Positions 35,218 to 44,600 of a stretch of 64,000 nt of DNA are shown here, piece after piece. The DNA is from Bacillota bacterium (GTDB lineage: Bacteria; Bacillota; Clostridia; Peptostreptococcales; Anaerovoracaceae). The notes under the pieces were generated by a model. It saw nothing but the letters and a program-made list of their open reading frames with translations. It was not told where the DNA came from and ran no database searches. A program made the translations under genes and the position numbers. Within the stretch, counting starts at the first letter, position 1; every line of letters begins with the position of its first letter. Location: assembly GCA_030525285.1 (NCBI GenBank), contig JAUNFA010000007.1:16218-80217 (forward strand). The letters are read 5' to 3'.

Positions 35218-35943
35218 CTAATTGGACTGCATGTTACAGTCCGCCTGTGAAAGTTCAACACTCTGCTGATTCTTTTCCATTTTTGACCAGCTTATAAATC
35301 CGTACAGGTCGTTAATAAAGAATATGCTGAAGTTAATTACCATCGGAAGATATGATATTTCTTCTATAGTTGCCAATATCCAGAGTATTACCAGAATCAT
35401 ATCATTGGACATATAACCAATAGCATAATGTCGGCTTCTCAGGAACATAAGTCCTGCGGCAAGAAAACTTGTAGTTACAGATACCGTACTGAAGAAGAGA
35501 TTCGGCGTATTGAGTGCTTCCAGTATGAAATAAAATACAGCCGTCACTAATACAGTTATGGCGGTGAGAATAATCCACCCGCGTTTCTTTACTTCTGCTA
35601 CAGCTACCTGGGTATCATTGTATTGATTTTTCATCCATGCAAGTGCTGTAATAAACGCACTGGGAGTGGCCATTCCCAGATAAGTTGCCACTTCACCATA
35701 ATAGTGAAACTTGAATGAAACCACTGAATACATTACAGCAAATACAATCATTAGAAACTGTCCTATCACATTACCCTTGGCAATAAAAATAAGTGATGTT
35801 ACACCGATCAGAGATGATATTAACGTCAGCAAGTCATCTCCTCCAGATATGACAAAGGATGCTATAAGCGATATTATCGACACCGACCATATTGTTATGT
35901 CTGTTTTGTTAAATGCCTTAAAAGATTTAATAAGATAATTCAT
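35218..35943 (-). CDS. pnuC: Nicotinamide riboside transporter PnuC-type
   Basis: A membrane protein of about 241 residues with seven hydrophobic segments. PnuC features are the GNVIGQFLMIVFAVMYSVVSF segment, and YYGEVATYLGMATPSA. PnuC takes up nicotinamide riboside by facilitated diffusion for NAD salvage. The ATG at 35943 has GGTGGG upstream. It follows the secreted nuclease by a short gap, so salvage of nucleic acid breakdown products is a reasonable link. The last 20 residues are hydrophilic. Confidence 0.85.
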   Translation of the reverse strand: MNYLIKSFKAFNKTDITIWSVSIISLIASFVISGGDDLLTLISSLIGVTSLIFIAKGNVIGQFLMIVFAVMYSVVSFKFHYYGEVATYLGMATPSAFITALAWMKNQYNDTQVAVAEVKKRGWIILTAITVLVTAVFYFILEALNTPNLFFSTVSVTTSFLAAGLMFLRSRHYAIGYMSNDMILVILWILATIEEISYLPMVINFSIFFINDLYGFISWSKMEKNQQSVELSQADCNMQSN

Positions 35944-35961
35944 ATTTCCCACCTTCAATTA

Positions 35962-36930
35962 TTATTTACACCTTGCACATGCACGGGACTTGCCGCTCCT
36001 ATCAACTGTGCCTTTAAGTATTTTAGACGAGTTTGCCAAAGCCGGACAATCCTTTTCCAAATGATATACCGAGCCGGATGGGGTCCAGTAAACCAGCTGC
36101 CGGCCATTGCTATTTTCGAGGGAATCCCTACTTCCGGAATTGTTATTTTCACGAGAATCACAATGCTTTGCAACTGCCAGTCCGATTTCTCTTATGAGAC
36201 CATCGCATATTTCGTTTCTGCAATCATGACTGTATGTCTCTTCAAGAAGATTCATTCCCGAATCCGACGTATCACTTCCGGTAGCTTTGCCGGTCATATA
36301 ATTTATTTCTCCGTCAGGATCCACATTAAAGACATACACATTGAAGCATACATCCTCCCCTTTGTCCTCAACTGACCAGCCTTCCATCAGAACGCCCCTC
36401 GCCACAAGCTCATCTCCTCTGAAAACAGGCGTTACACGATACAGCACATGGTTCCCCGGATTTTCTTTAACGTAGTCAGCTACCATGTTTTCAAAGGGAA
36501 GCATTCCTGTAACATTGAAGTAATGTGTACCTGTTATCAGATTTCTCTCATTGGCATCTTCTCCTGTCAGTTGCCACCCCAGGAGATGACAACGCTCCCA
36601 GCCCATACCGCTTTGCCATCCTGTCGGATGTATAGCGCTTATATCTCCTCTCTCACCTTTAGGCATAATGTCTCTGCCTACGCTTGCCATAGCTGCTGTA
36701 CACCGTCCCTTAGAATCCAGGTCGCCATACCTTTCGTAGGATGACTTTCCCTGATTCTTCTGTTTATCTGTAAAAAACGGCACATTATCGTTAACTGCCG
36801 TATATGCTTTGCCCTCGTATTCCAGCTTGGACCAGTCCTGTCCATAGCAGAAACTCGCCCCCATGCCGACTGTCACCATCAGCATCAGGACGAGCAGTAT
36901 TTTTCTTATACCCGATTTCAACTTAATCAT
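35962..36930 (-). CDS. Secreted DNA/RNA non-specific endonuclease
   Basis: A 322-residue protein with an N-terminal signal or anchor segment (KILLVLMLMVTVGMG), then an EndA-like beta-beta-alpha metal nuclease. Catalytic pieces are GWERCHLLGWQLTG and NLITGTHYFN. After a low-complexity Asn/Ser linker (about residues 265-280) a small C-terminal domain follows (VYWTPSGSVYHLEKDCPAL...CARCK) with cysteines and a histidine, a motif common at the end of such surface nucleases. The ATG overlaps the stop of the upstream gene (ATGA). Confidence 0.9.
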   Translation of the reverse strand: MIKLKSGIRKILLVLMLMVTVGMGASFCYGQDWSKLEYEGKAYTAVNDNVPFFTDKQKNQGKSSYERYGDLDSKGRCTAAMASVGRDIMPKGERGDISAIHPTGWQSGMGWERCHLLGWQLTGEDANERNLITGTHYFNVTGMLPFENMVADYVKENPGNHVLYRVTPVFRGDELVARGVLMEGWSVEDKGEDVCFNVYVFNVDPDGEINYMTGKATGSDTSDSGMNLLEETYSHDCRNEICDGLIREIGLAVAKHCDSRENNNSGSRDSLENSNGRQLVYWTPSGSVYHLEKDCPALANSSKILKGTVDRSGKSRACARCK

Positions 36931-37331
36931 ATCCTCTCAAAAATCTGCCTGGTTATTTTGTCATGTGAGTTTCCCTTTAACTCCATTTCATCGTTTTTCT
37001 CGAATTGATTCATGTCAATAATATCACCGAGGAACACGTCGCTGGGATAACTTCTGTTCCAGCAGTACAGAATAACTTGTTCAACCTTTTGCCCGGTCAC
37101 GTCACCCTTTTCATAAAAACAGTATTCACCATCTTTCGCCTCCTGTAGGTAATCCTCACTAATTACCACCTGAGGGTACTCCTCAAAAAGTTTGGCAGAG
37201 TACGAACCTGCCAGCAACCTTGTCTCTCCCGCAAGTTCTGTCATGTCCTTATATACCACCTTATCCCTGGACTGCCTTCTGTTGTTGAACATTGTTCCCA
37301 TCTCTTCGGAAACGCACAAAATCAGTTTCAT
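36927..37331 (-). CDS. Uncharacterised 134-residue protein coupled to nuclease
   Basis: A soluble protein starting MKLILCVSEEMGTMFNNRRQSRD. I recall homologues in Clostridia with the same MFN-RRQSRD start, sometimes labelled ribonuclease Z, but no metallo-hydrolase motif is visible here and I would not use that name. Its stop overlaps the nuclease start by 4 bases (ATGA), which points to co-production. It has a good GGGAG site. It lacks a signal peptide, so one guess is a cytosolic partner or immunity function for the nuclease; that is inference only. Confidence 0.6.
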   Translation of the reverse strand: MKLILCVSEEMGTMFNNRRQSRDKVVYKDMTELAGETRLLAGSYSAKLFEEYPQVVISEDYLQEAKDGEYCFYEKGDVTGQKVEQVILYCWNRSYPSDVFLGDIIDMNQFEKNDEMELKGNSHDKITRQIFERI

Positions 37332-37363
37332 GTTAACTCTCCCGGTACCACACGGTGCCTTGC

Positions 37364-37918
37364 CTATCTGTGAAGAAATCCTGATATTCTCTTATACAGC
37401 AAGAATGTGATTATGCTGTTAATTCCCATTTTTATCAGATTAAACAGCATGATGAATGGCATCAGCTGCATGATTACATCCTTGGATACTCCCATGAATG
37501 CTGAAGTTATGAAATAGTTTGCCGGCACCATTATTATCACAACGGCCAATTATGCTGCAACGAGAGCTACTATTGCATTCTTCTTGCTCTTGTTCTTATT
37601 GTAAATTGTTCCCGCAACAAGCACGTAGGTTCCTGTTGCAACAATATGCATTATTATTCCATATATTCCGCTTGATGCACTTACCGTCACTCCCTGTACG
37701 ATTCCCGCAACTCCTGTAAGCACAAGTCCTGCCAGAGGCCCGAAAGCAAATGTTCCAATCATAATAGGAACATCGGCAGGATCATATTCCATAAATGGCA
37801 GTACCGGTATTATAGGGAAGTGTATCAGGTAAACAAGTACTACTGCTATTGCTACAAGCATTCCCATCTTAGCCAGTCTAACAGTCTTGGCTCTTCCCTT
37901 TTTCTGATTGATTTCCAT
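37364..37918 (-). pseudogene. ECF transporter S component (RibU-like), broken by in-frame stop
   Basis: Two consecutive pieces in the same frame: codons 1-122 (37918-37553) and a continuation of about 61 codons (37549-37364), separated only by a TAA at 37550-37552. The protein resembles a riboflavin-type ECF S component: early membrane helix MGMLVAIAVVLVYLI, the family mark MEYDPADVPIMIG, then GPLAGLVLTG and more helices. After the stop the chain goes on with another two or three helices (NYFITSAFMGV, LFNLIKMGINSIITFLLYKR). Total 184 residues is the normal S-component length. A recent nonsense mutation is the simplest reading; restart at a TTG right after the TAA is conceivable. No FMN riboswitch precedes it. 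Confidence 0.75.
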
Positions 37919-37992
37919 TATAAAATTCCTCTCTTATTCATTTTGTCAACGGTGTGAGTATATCACAAAGAGGAATGCGATAATACCCTTTC

Positions 37993-39153
37993 TTAATCAC
38001 ATGTTTGCCCGCCACCGTTTTTTTCAATCTTCTTCACGCGTCTGTTCACATTTTCTCTCAAAAGTGTGTAGGCTGTTGTTACCAGAGGAATGAATACAAG
38101 CATGCCCACTACACCAAACAGACTGCCGCCAACCGCTATTGCCACCAGCACCCATATTGCCGGAAGTCCTACAGAACCTCCCACAACTTTTGGATAAATC
38201 AGGTGACCTTCTATCTGCTGCAAAACTACAAATACAATAAGGAAGTATATTACTTTCACTGGGTCCACCATAAGTATGAGTATTACTCCCACCGCACATC
38301 CAAGGAAAGCACCCACAATAGGAATCAGTGCTGTAAATGCAATAACTACACCTATCATGAGAGCATACGGCAGGCGAAGTACCGACATTGTGATTACAAA
38401 AAGTGTCCCCAGAATCAAGGCATCAATGCACTGGCCCGTAATGAAGTTTGTGAAATTTATTTTGAGAAGCGAACACACTTTAAGTACTCTTTTTCCATGC
38501 TTCTCAGGCACATATGCCTTGAGCAGTTTTTTTGCCTGACGCTGCAGTTTTTCTTTCTGAGCAAGTGCATAAATGGCAAAAACAAATGCAATTATACTGC
38601 TTACAACTGTACTTACAACGCTACTTACAATATGGAATGTTGAGCCCAGAACGGTACCTGCTCCCTTCTGAATAAATTCTGCCAGCTTATTATAAAAATC
38701 TTCCGCGTTTATGCTCATGGCTTCAAATATATTACCCTTGTGCTGCATTCCCGGTATATTAGCATTGCTTATCCACTTCCCTGCCTCGTCCAGGAATACA
38801 GGGAATCTTTTCGCTATTTCCACAAAGGTTTCCGACAGATTTGGTACCAGAATGCTCATTACAATTGCAATTACACCAGCTACTGCAATTAGTGTAATAA
38901 GTATGCTCGCCGTTCTCTTGAATTTTGCCACTGGTGTCCCATCCATTTTATAAAGCATTCTCGTCTCAATAGCATTCATTGGAATATTGAGAATAAATGC
39001 TACTGCGCCTCCTGCCAGGAAAGGTGTTATTATGCTTAGGCATATCAGAATTTTCTTAAGGACAACACTGCCGTTTGCTATTATGAGGATCATGGCCGCC
39101 GCTGCTGCCATAAGAAGCACTATCTGCTTCATCAGTTCTTTGCTAAACTTCAT
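37993..39153 (-). CDS. AI-2E family transporter (PerM-like)
   Basis: A 386-residue membrane protein of the AI-2E/UPF0118 family: two N-terminal segments (about residues 10-30 and 35-55), another at about 75-100, a soluble part, and a C-terminal cluster of helices with LPYALMIGVVIAFTALIPIVG. Members include putative exporters and Na+/H+ antiporters; the substrate is not known. A good extended -10 (TGATATAAT) lies about 30-40 bases upstream on the reverse strand, around 39183-39195, overlapping a TGGTATTAT element for the divergent bsh gene. Confidence 0.85.
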   Translation of the reverse strand: MKFSKELMKQIVLLMAAAAAMILIIANGSVVLKKILICLSIITPFLAGGAVAFILNIPMNAIETRMLYKMDGTPVAKFKRTASILITLIAVAGVIAIVMSILVPNLSETFVEIAKRFPVFLDEAGKWISNANIPGMQHKGNIFEAMSINAEDFYNKLAEFIQKGAGTVLGSTFHIVSSVVSTVVSSIIAFVFAIYALAQKEKLQRQAKKLLKAYVPEKHGKRVLKVCSLLKINFTNFITGQCIDALILGTLFVITMSVLRLPYALMIGVVIAFTALIPIVGAFLGCAVGVILILMVDPVKVIYFLIVFVVLQQIEGHLIYPKVVGGSVGLPAIWVLVAIAVGGSLFGVVGMLVFIPLVTTAYTLLRENVNRRVKKIEKNGGGQTCD

Positions 39154-39253
39154 TTTCAGTTCCTTTCATACTGCCATAGTGGTATTATATCATATGAAAC
39201 AACTCTGTTTATTAATATATCTAACAGATAAAACTATCAGAAAGGAGATTATT

Positions 39254-40222
39254 ATGTGTACTGCAGTAACCTATAAGACAAAATGTTTTTATTTCGGCAG
39301 AACATTAGACTACGAATTCTCGTACGGAGATGAGGTTGTCGTTCTTCCCCGTAACTATCCGTTAAAATTCCGCCATGCTGGAGAGCTTAAATCACACCAT
39401 GCCATAATTGGTATGGCATATGTAACAGAAGAAATGCCGCTGTTTTATGATGCTGTCAACGAAAAGGGACTAGCTATTGCAGGTCTCAATTTCGTAGGCA
39501 ATGCCTGCTATAACCACGACCTGAATGACAGAGACAACATTACTCAATTCGAACTGGTCCCATGGATTTTGGGACAATGCGCCTCTGTGAATGAAGCTGA
39601 GAAACTGCTCAATCATCTTAATTTAACAGATGAATCCTTTAGTGATGACATCCCTGTAGCCCAGCTTCACTGGCTCATTGCAGATAAGAATCGTGCCATT
39701 ACAGTTGAATTCACCAAAGACGGAATGTCTGTATATGACAATCCTGTAGGTGCACTGACCAATAATCCGCCTTTTAATTATCAAATGTTCGCGCTTAACA
39801 ACTATATGGGATTATCACCTGAGCAGCCCGACAACAACTTCGGCATAAAGCTCGATGCATACAGCCGCGGCATGGGTGGAATCGGACTTCCCGGAGATCT
39901 CTCTTCCCAGTCACGTTTCATCAAGGTTGCATACACCAAGATGCATTCTCAGTCAGGAAGTTCAGAAACGGAAAGCGTAAGTCAGTTCTTCCATATTCTC
40001 GGTTCTGTGGACCAGCAGAACGGTTGCTGTAATGTGGGTAACGAAAAATATGAAATCACTCTATACACATCCTGCTGCAATACTGACAAGGGCATCTACT
40101 ATTACACTACGTATAACAACCATCAGATTTCTGCCGTTGACATGCACCGTGAAAACCTTGATGGAAAAGACCTTGCCAGATATCCGGTTGTCGACAAAGA
40201 AGTCATTAACTATATAAACTAA
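39254..40222 (+). CDS. bsh: Bile salt hydrolase (choloylglycine hydrolase)
   Basis: A 322-residue Ntn hydrolase that removes glycine or taurine from conjugated bile acids. The start is fixed by the nucleophile: after Met1 comes Cys2 (MCTAVTYKT), with AAAGGAG upstream. Other active-site residues are in place: Arg16, Asp19, Asn79 (AGLNF), Asn170 (LTNNPPF), Arg221 (SRFIKVAY). The C-terminal GIYYYTTYNNHQISAVDM matches bile salt hydrolases rather than penicillin acylases. Residues 204-206 are Ser-Arg-Gly at the selectivity loop. No signal peptide, so it is cytosolic. Its stop overlaps that of the convergent M18 gene. Confidence 0.93.
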   Translation: MCTAVTYKTKCFYFGRTLDYEFSYGDEVVVLPRNYPLKFRHAGELKSHHAIIGMAYVTEEMPLFYDAVNEKGLAIAGLNFVGNACYNHDLNDRDNITQFELVPWILGQCASVNEAEKLLNHLNLTDESFSDDIPVAQLHWLIADKNRAITVEFTKDGMSVYDNPVGALTNNPPFNYQMFALNNYMGLSPEQPDNNFGIKLDAYSRGMGGIGLPGDLSSQSRFIKVAYTKMHSQSGSSETESVSQFFHILGSVDQQNGCCNVGNEKYEITLYTSCCNTDKGIYYYTTYNNHQISAVDMHRENLDGKDLARYPVVDKEVINYIN

Positions 40223-41436
40223 ATCACAGCCTTTATGAATTTAACAAGGCTTCGGTAGTCGAACATTGCTGCACATTCACAAGCTGAATGCATGGCCAGC
40301 ATTGGAATTCCCACGTCTGCCGCTGCAATGGGTATATGTGACGAAACGATTGGACCCAGTGTTGACCCACCCGGAGCACCGGACCTGTTGGCCTGAATCT
40401 GATAAGAAATATTTCTTTCTTCACATATGCCCTTTATTATAGCGAGCGTTTTGCCCTCGGTAGCGTAACGCATGGATGCACTTGTCTTAATAACAAGTCC
40501 CTTACCCATTTCGGCCGTCGCTACCGGATCCGACTTTTCGGGATAGTTTGGATGAACGCCATGCGCTCCATCGGCTGAGATTATGATTCCCTCTTCTATA
40601 CTGACATTCAGCATGTCTATTACTCTTGCCAGTACAGTTGAGTCCGCACCCTGTCTCGTTCTGCTGCCGATTTCTTCGTTATCAAAGAGACACATTATCG
40701 AAACACACCCATCATCTGCCAAATTGCTGTTCTCTGTGAAAGCCTGAGTAGCTGCTGCAACAGATGCAATATTGTCAATTCCCTGACCCATAATCAGTTC
40801 CCCGTCGTTTCCAACAACTACAGCCTTTTCCCAGTTGAAAAGATTAAGATCGTATGACAGAATATCCCCTTCATCACATCCGGCTTCTTCACTAATTAGT
40901 TTCATAATACTCCTGCCATCTGCAAGGCCTGTTACCGGAATCAGTTCCTTCTGCTCATTGATTTTCCTGTTTTCAATTTCTCTGTCCATATGAGGAGCAA
41001 GTGACGGTATGAGACATACAGGTCTGTCAATATCCACAAGCTTCATTACCGGATTGAATTCGTCAACTCCCCGCGTCCATATAGCCCCACTTATGCCCAG
41101 CGGTCTGTCAAACCATGTTCTTGCAAGCATTCCTCCATACTTCTCAACATTGATTTTGTTACAGTTCCCACACTGAGCCATATCAGCAACCGGCTTAATC
41201 TTAAAACACGGATAATCCGTATGGGCAGTGATTATTCTTAATGTCTTCCTTTTCCCTTCAGGTATTCTCAATGCAAAAAGTGTCGTATCATTGACAGTCA
41301 GATAGTAGTTCCCTCCCCGAAGTTCTTTTATGTCACCGAGTGAGACACCCTTGAATCCTGCGTTCTGTAAACTTTGAGTCACCTTAGAAACCACATGATA
41401 AGGACTGTGTCCACAATCCAAATATTCTTTAAGCAT
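40219..41436 (-). CDS. M18 family aminopeptidase
   Basis: About 405 residues starting MLKEYLDCGHSPYHVV, a metal-dependent cytosolic aminopeptidase. Metal and catalytic motifs are RIITAHTDYPCFK, GQGIDNIAS, LFDNEEIGSRTRQGA, and the C-terminal MHSACECAAMFDY. A longer frame reaches 41580, but its first 16 codons are the terminator hairpin of the upstream gene (41543-41579) and a promoter (41507-41535) follows, so the ATG at 41436, with AAAGG 9 bases upstream, is the true start. The start 'FL/YLD..SPYH' also agrees with the family. Confidence 0.85.
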   Translation of the reverse strand: MLKEYLDCGHSPYHVVSKVTQSLQNAGFKGVSLGDIKELRGGNYYLTVNDTTLFALRIPEGKRKTLRIITAHTDYPCFKIKPVADMAQCGNCNKINVEKYGGMLARTWFDRPLGISGAIWTRGVDEFNPVMKLVDIDRPVCLIPSLAPHMDREIENRKINEQKELIPVTGLADGRSIMKLISEEAGCDEGDILSYDLNLFNWEKAVVVGNDGELIMGQGIDNIASVAAATQAFTENSNLADDGCVSIMCLFDNEEIGSRTRQGADSTVLARVIDMLNVSIEEGIIISADGAHGVHPNYPEKSDPVATAEMGKGLVIKTSASMRYATEGKTLAIIKGICEERNISYQIQANRSGAPGGSTLGPIVSSHIPIAAADVGIPMLAMHSACECAAMFDYRSLVKFIKAVI

Positions 41437-41506
41437 AGTCTTAAACCTTTCCGGCGAATACGTTCTGCTGTATCCGCTTAACTCTCCAACATATTTAACT
41501 CTGTTA

Positions 41507-41535
41507 ATTGTAGAGCAGCTGTCTCTCTTTGTCCA
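41507..41535 (-). promoter_or_regulatory. Promoter of M18 aminopeptidase
   Basis: Reverse strand TGGACA (41530-41535), 17-base spacer, TACAAT (41507-41512). It lies downstream of the terminator at 41543-41579 and supports an M18 start after 41500. Confidence 0.7.
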
Positions 41536-41538
41536 TAC

Positions 41539-41579
41539 AAAATGAATCCCCGACAGACTTGATGTCTGCCGGGGATTCA
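41539..41579 (-). terminator. Terminator of CehA-type gene
   Basis: A 16-bp stem with one mismatch: TGAATCCCCGACAGAC (41543-41558) with GTCTGCCGGGGATTCA (41564-41579), followed on the reverse strand by TTTT. Confidence 0.9.
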
Positions 41580-41613
41580 AATAAGTATGAAAACTTGGTT
41601 ACATTATACTAAA

Positions 41614-44600
41614 TTATTTAACCTTAACCTTTACAGTTACAGTCTTGGACGCGCTCTTCACATTTGCTGAGCCGGCATCTGTTACCTTAACTGAAATCTT
41701 GTAAGTACCCTTCTTGGTCTTCTTAGCAACTGTAATCTTACCTGCTGAAGTTACTTTAAGCTTCTTGCTGCCGCTTACCTTCTTATAAGTAACCTTGCCT
41801 GTTGCCTTTGAAACTGAAAGTGCTGATACTGTAACCTTCTTTTTCTTAACTGTCTTCTTCTTGACTGTCTTGTTTTTTGCCTTAACAGTCAATGTGCTTG
41901 GCTTCTTCAGGATTGTGAAGGTCTGCTCAATGCTTCCCTTATACTTGTCTGAAGCTGCTGTAATGATAACTGTTGCAGTTCCTGCATTCAAGTTATCCTT
42001 AAATTCAACTGTGAAGTCGCCTTCAGTAAGTCCCTTAACACTTACAACTGGTTTAATTTCGCTGCCAGTATAAACATATTCGCCATTTGCCTTGTCGAAG
42101 CTTACTGCATAGTTTGAAATATTAACCTTTTCCAGCTCTGAAATCTTATCCTGAGCGTCCTTCAGCTGGTCTTCAGTCTTGTTCAGCTGATCCTTAGCGT
42201 CATTCAGCTGATCTGTAAGCTTCTTAATGAGTTTCGCATCATCCAGAGCCTTCTGACATATCTCAACCTTTTCCTGTGCTGCTGTTAACGCATCATTTGC
42301 TGCTGCCAGCTGGTTCTGTGCCTTTGCCAGTTCTGCATTTGCATTGTCCAGAGCTTCCTGTGCTGCTGCCTTCTCTTCTTCAGTAGCACCTGCGTTACTC
42401 ATAACTGTATCGTAGTCTGCTTTTGCCTGGTCAGCTGTAGCCTGAGCCTGATCAACTGCTGCCTGAGCCTTTGTAATTTCATCTGTTGCAGTCTTTACTG
42501 CTTCTTCTGCAGCAGCAACTGCTTCCTCTGCATTAGCAACGCTATAGTCACTTGTGTCTACCCATACCGGGTTTGATACTGCATAGTTGCCATTCTTATC
42601 CATAGCAACGAAACTGTACCATGTAGTGCCGAGTTCAGCCTTCAGTTTGAAGTCTACCTTCTGACGACCTGTTGCTCCGCCAAGATCCTTGCTATCTGTA
42701 GCTACACCGTTTTCATAAAGAACTACGTTCTTAAGACCGTTTACAGCCTGAAGATCGATTGAAATATTAGTATCTTCTACTGTATTGATATCAACCTTTG
42801 AACCGAACATGTGCTCATCGTCTGGGAACATGAGCGGTCCCATTGTTACGTATGCTTTACCTGATGTTAATGCCTTGAGATACTCTTCAGTTGAAGCATT
42901 GTCGCCAACCTTAGCATATTCTCTGATGATTCCCGGATAGAGAGTTGTGCTTGTAGCCTGATGCTGGTCTGAACCTGCACTCAGATACTTATCCTTGCCT
43001 TCATTCCAGAATTTGAATGCTGACACGAGTGCCATTGCATCCATCTGCTTAACCTCACCGTCTGCAACCTCTAAGATTGTCTTGTTGAGGTTATCGAGAC
43101 TGATATGTTCATAATCTTCCTTAGTCAGCTTCTGAAGTACATCAAGAGTAGCTCCTGCTGATGATACAGTTGACTGAAGTTCGAGCAGGTCGAAGTTGTC
43201 CCAACCATCAGCATGTCCGCCCTTAACGCCTGCCTGGTTGTTAAAGAATCCATAATCGGAGTATGGATGGTTAACTACTACTACTGCACCCTTCTTATGT
43301 CCTTCATTGATTATTTCTGTAGGTGTAGCAGTTGATGGGTCTACAATGTTATCTGGATCACTGTAGTCAACGTTAAGCATTCCCCAGTGTCCCCAGCCAG
43401 GTGATACTTCCAGACTTGGAATGAAGTTTCTTCCAATGTCCTTAGCATATCCAGCCATCTCTTTGTTATTGATTCTTGAGTCATGGTCTGAAACCAGGTT
43501 GTAGTCCAGTTTAGCTGCAATCTGTGCATTTGTCAGTTCAGCCGGACTTGTTGCACCATCACCGTAGTTAGAGTGCTGATGGTTGTCCATTGTGTACCAG
43601 CCTGACTCTTCAGGATTAACTATTTCATCAATTACGAATTCGTGGTTTACTCCTTCTGCTGTTACATCTGTTTTGAAGTCTACAGTCTTGGATTCAAAAT
43701 CCTTACCGTATGAAGCTGTGAATGTTACATCCTTAGCCTGTGTCAGGTTAAACTGAACGGACTTGTCCTTCTTGATTGAATCTGAGAAAAATGTGCTTAC
43801 TCCTGCACACTTGTTTTCGTATGTAACTCCGGAAACTTCAACTCTGATAGGAATTGCATTTCCCTTATTATCCACTGCAGTCAGCTTAACCTGTGCACCT
43901 GAATCAATTGTGAAATCCTTTGTTTCATCCTTAGTCAGCTGGAACAGATCAGTTGTCTGTGATGTGTATCCTGCACCTTCAAGCTTCAGCTTGTATTCGT
44001 ACTTGCCGTTAGGATCGAATGAGTTACCTGTATTAGGCAGTGTAACTGAATATTTACCATCGGCATCTGTAGTATCCCATACAAACGGCTGTTCGATAGT
44101 CTTCACTTCGTCAACAGCAACACCATTGACTGGGCCTGATTTTTTTGTAGGCTTGTACTTACCGTCCTTCTTAACGATAACCTTAACGCCTTCTACAGCC
44201 TTACCGTTTTTGTCTGTAACTTTACCGCTTACTGTTGAGTAATCAGATGAGGCAATGTTTTCTCTTTCAATCCATCTGTCGATTACACTTGCAGTTGAGT
44301 CTTCTCCTTCAACGAGAATTTCACCGTCGAATGTGTAAGTCTCACCAGCCTTCAAATCCTGGTTCTTATAAACATCCTTGTATCCGGATGAACCCTTGTA
44401 AGCATTAGTTCCGTCCATATGAAGTGATACCGCATAGTCGCTGTCATATGTAGCAACGTACTTACCGAAGTATTCATCAACAGAATCACCTACAGCTATA
44501 CCTGTAGCCTTAATATCCGGATAATATCCGTACGGGCCGAACATGTTAGCTGCCTTAGTACTGATTGAATATCCTGAATACATGTTCTTGTAATCGATAT

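Noticed and set aside
37919..37992. FMN riboswitch before the RibU-like gene
   Set aside because: Only 74 bases are available and no RFN element sequence is seen.
38005..38643. 212-codon plus-strand frame inside the AI-2E gene
   Set aside because: Antisense shadow; Tyr/Asn/His-rich without any recognisable domain.
38987..39253. 89-codon extension of the bile salt hydrolase frame
   Set aside because: Ntn hydrolases need Cys right after Met1; the ATG at 39254 has AAAGGAG, and the extension overlaps the AI-2E gene on the other strand.
41870..42550. Repeat array in the CehA-type gene as DNA repeat or CRISPR
   Set aside because: The repetitiveness is protein-level (Ala/Glu/Gln coiled coil and Lys/Val strands), with no regular spacers.
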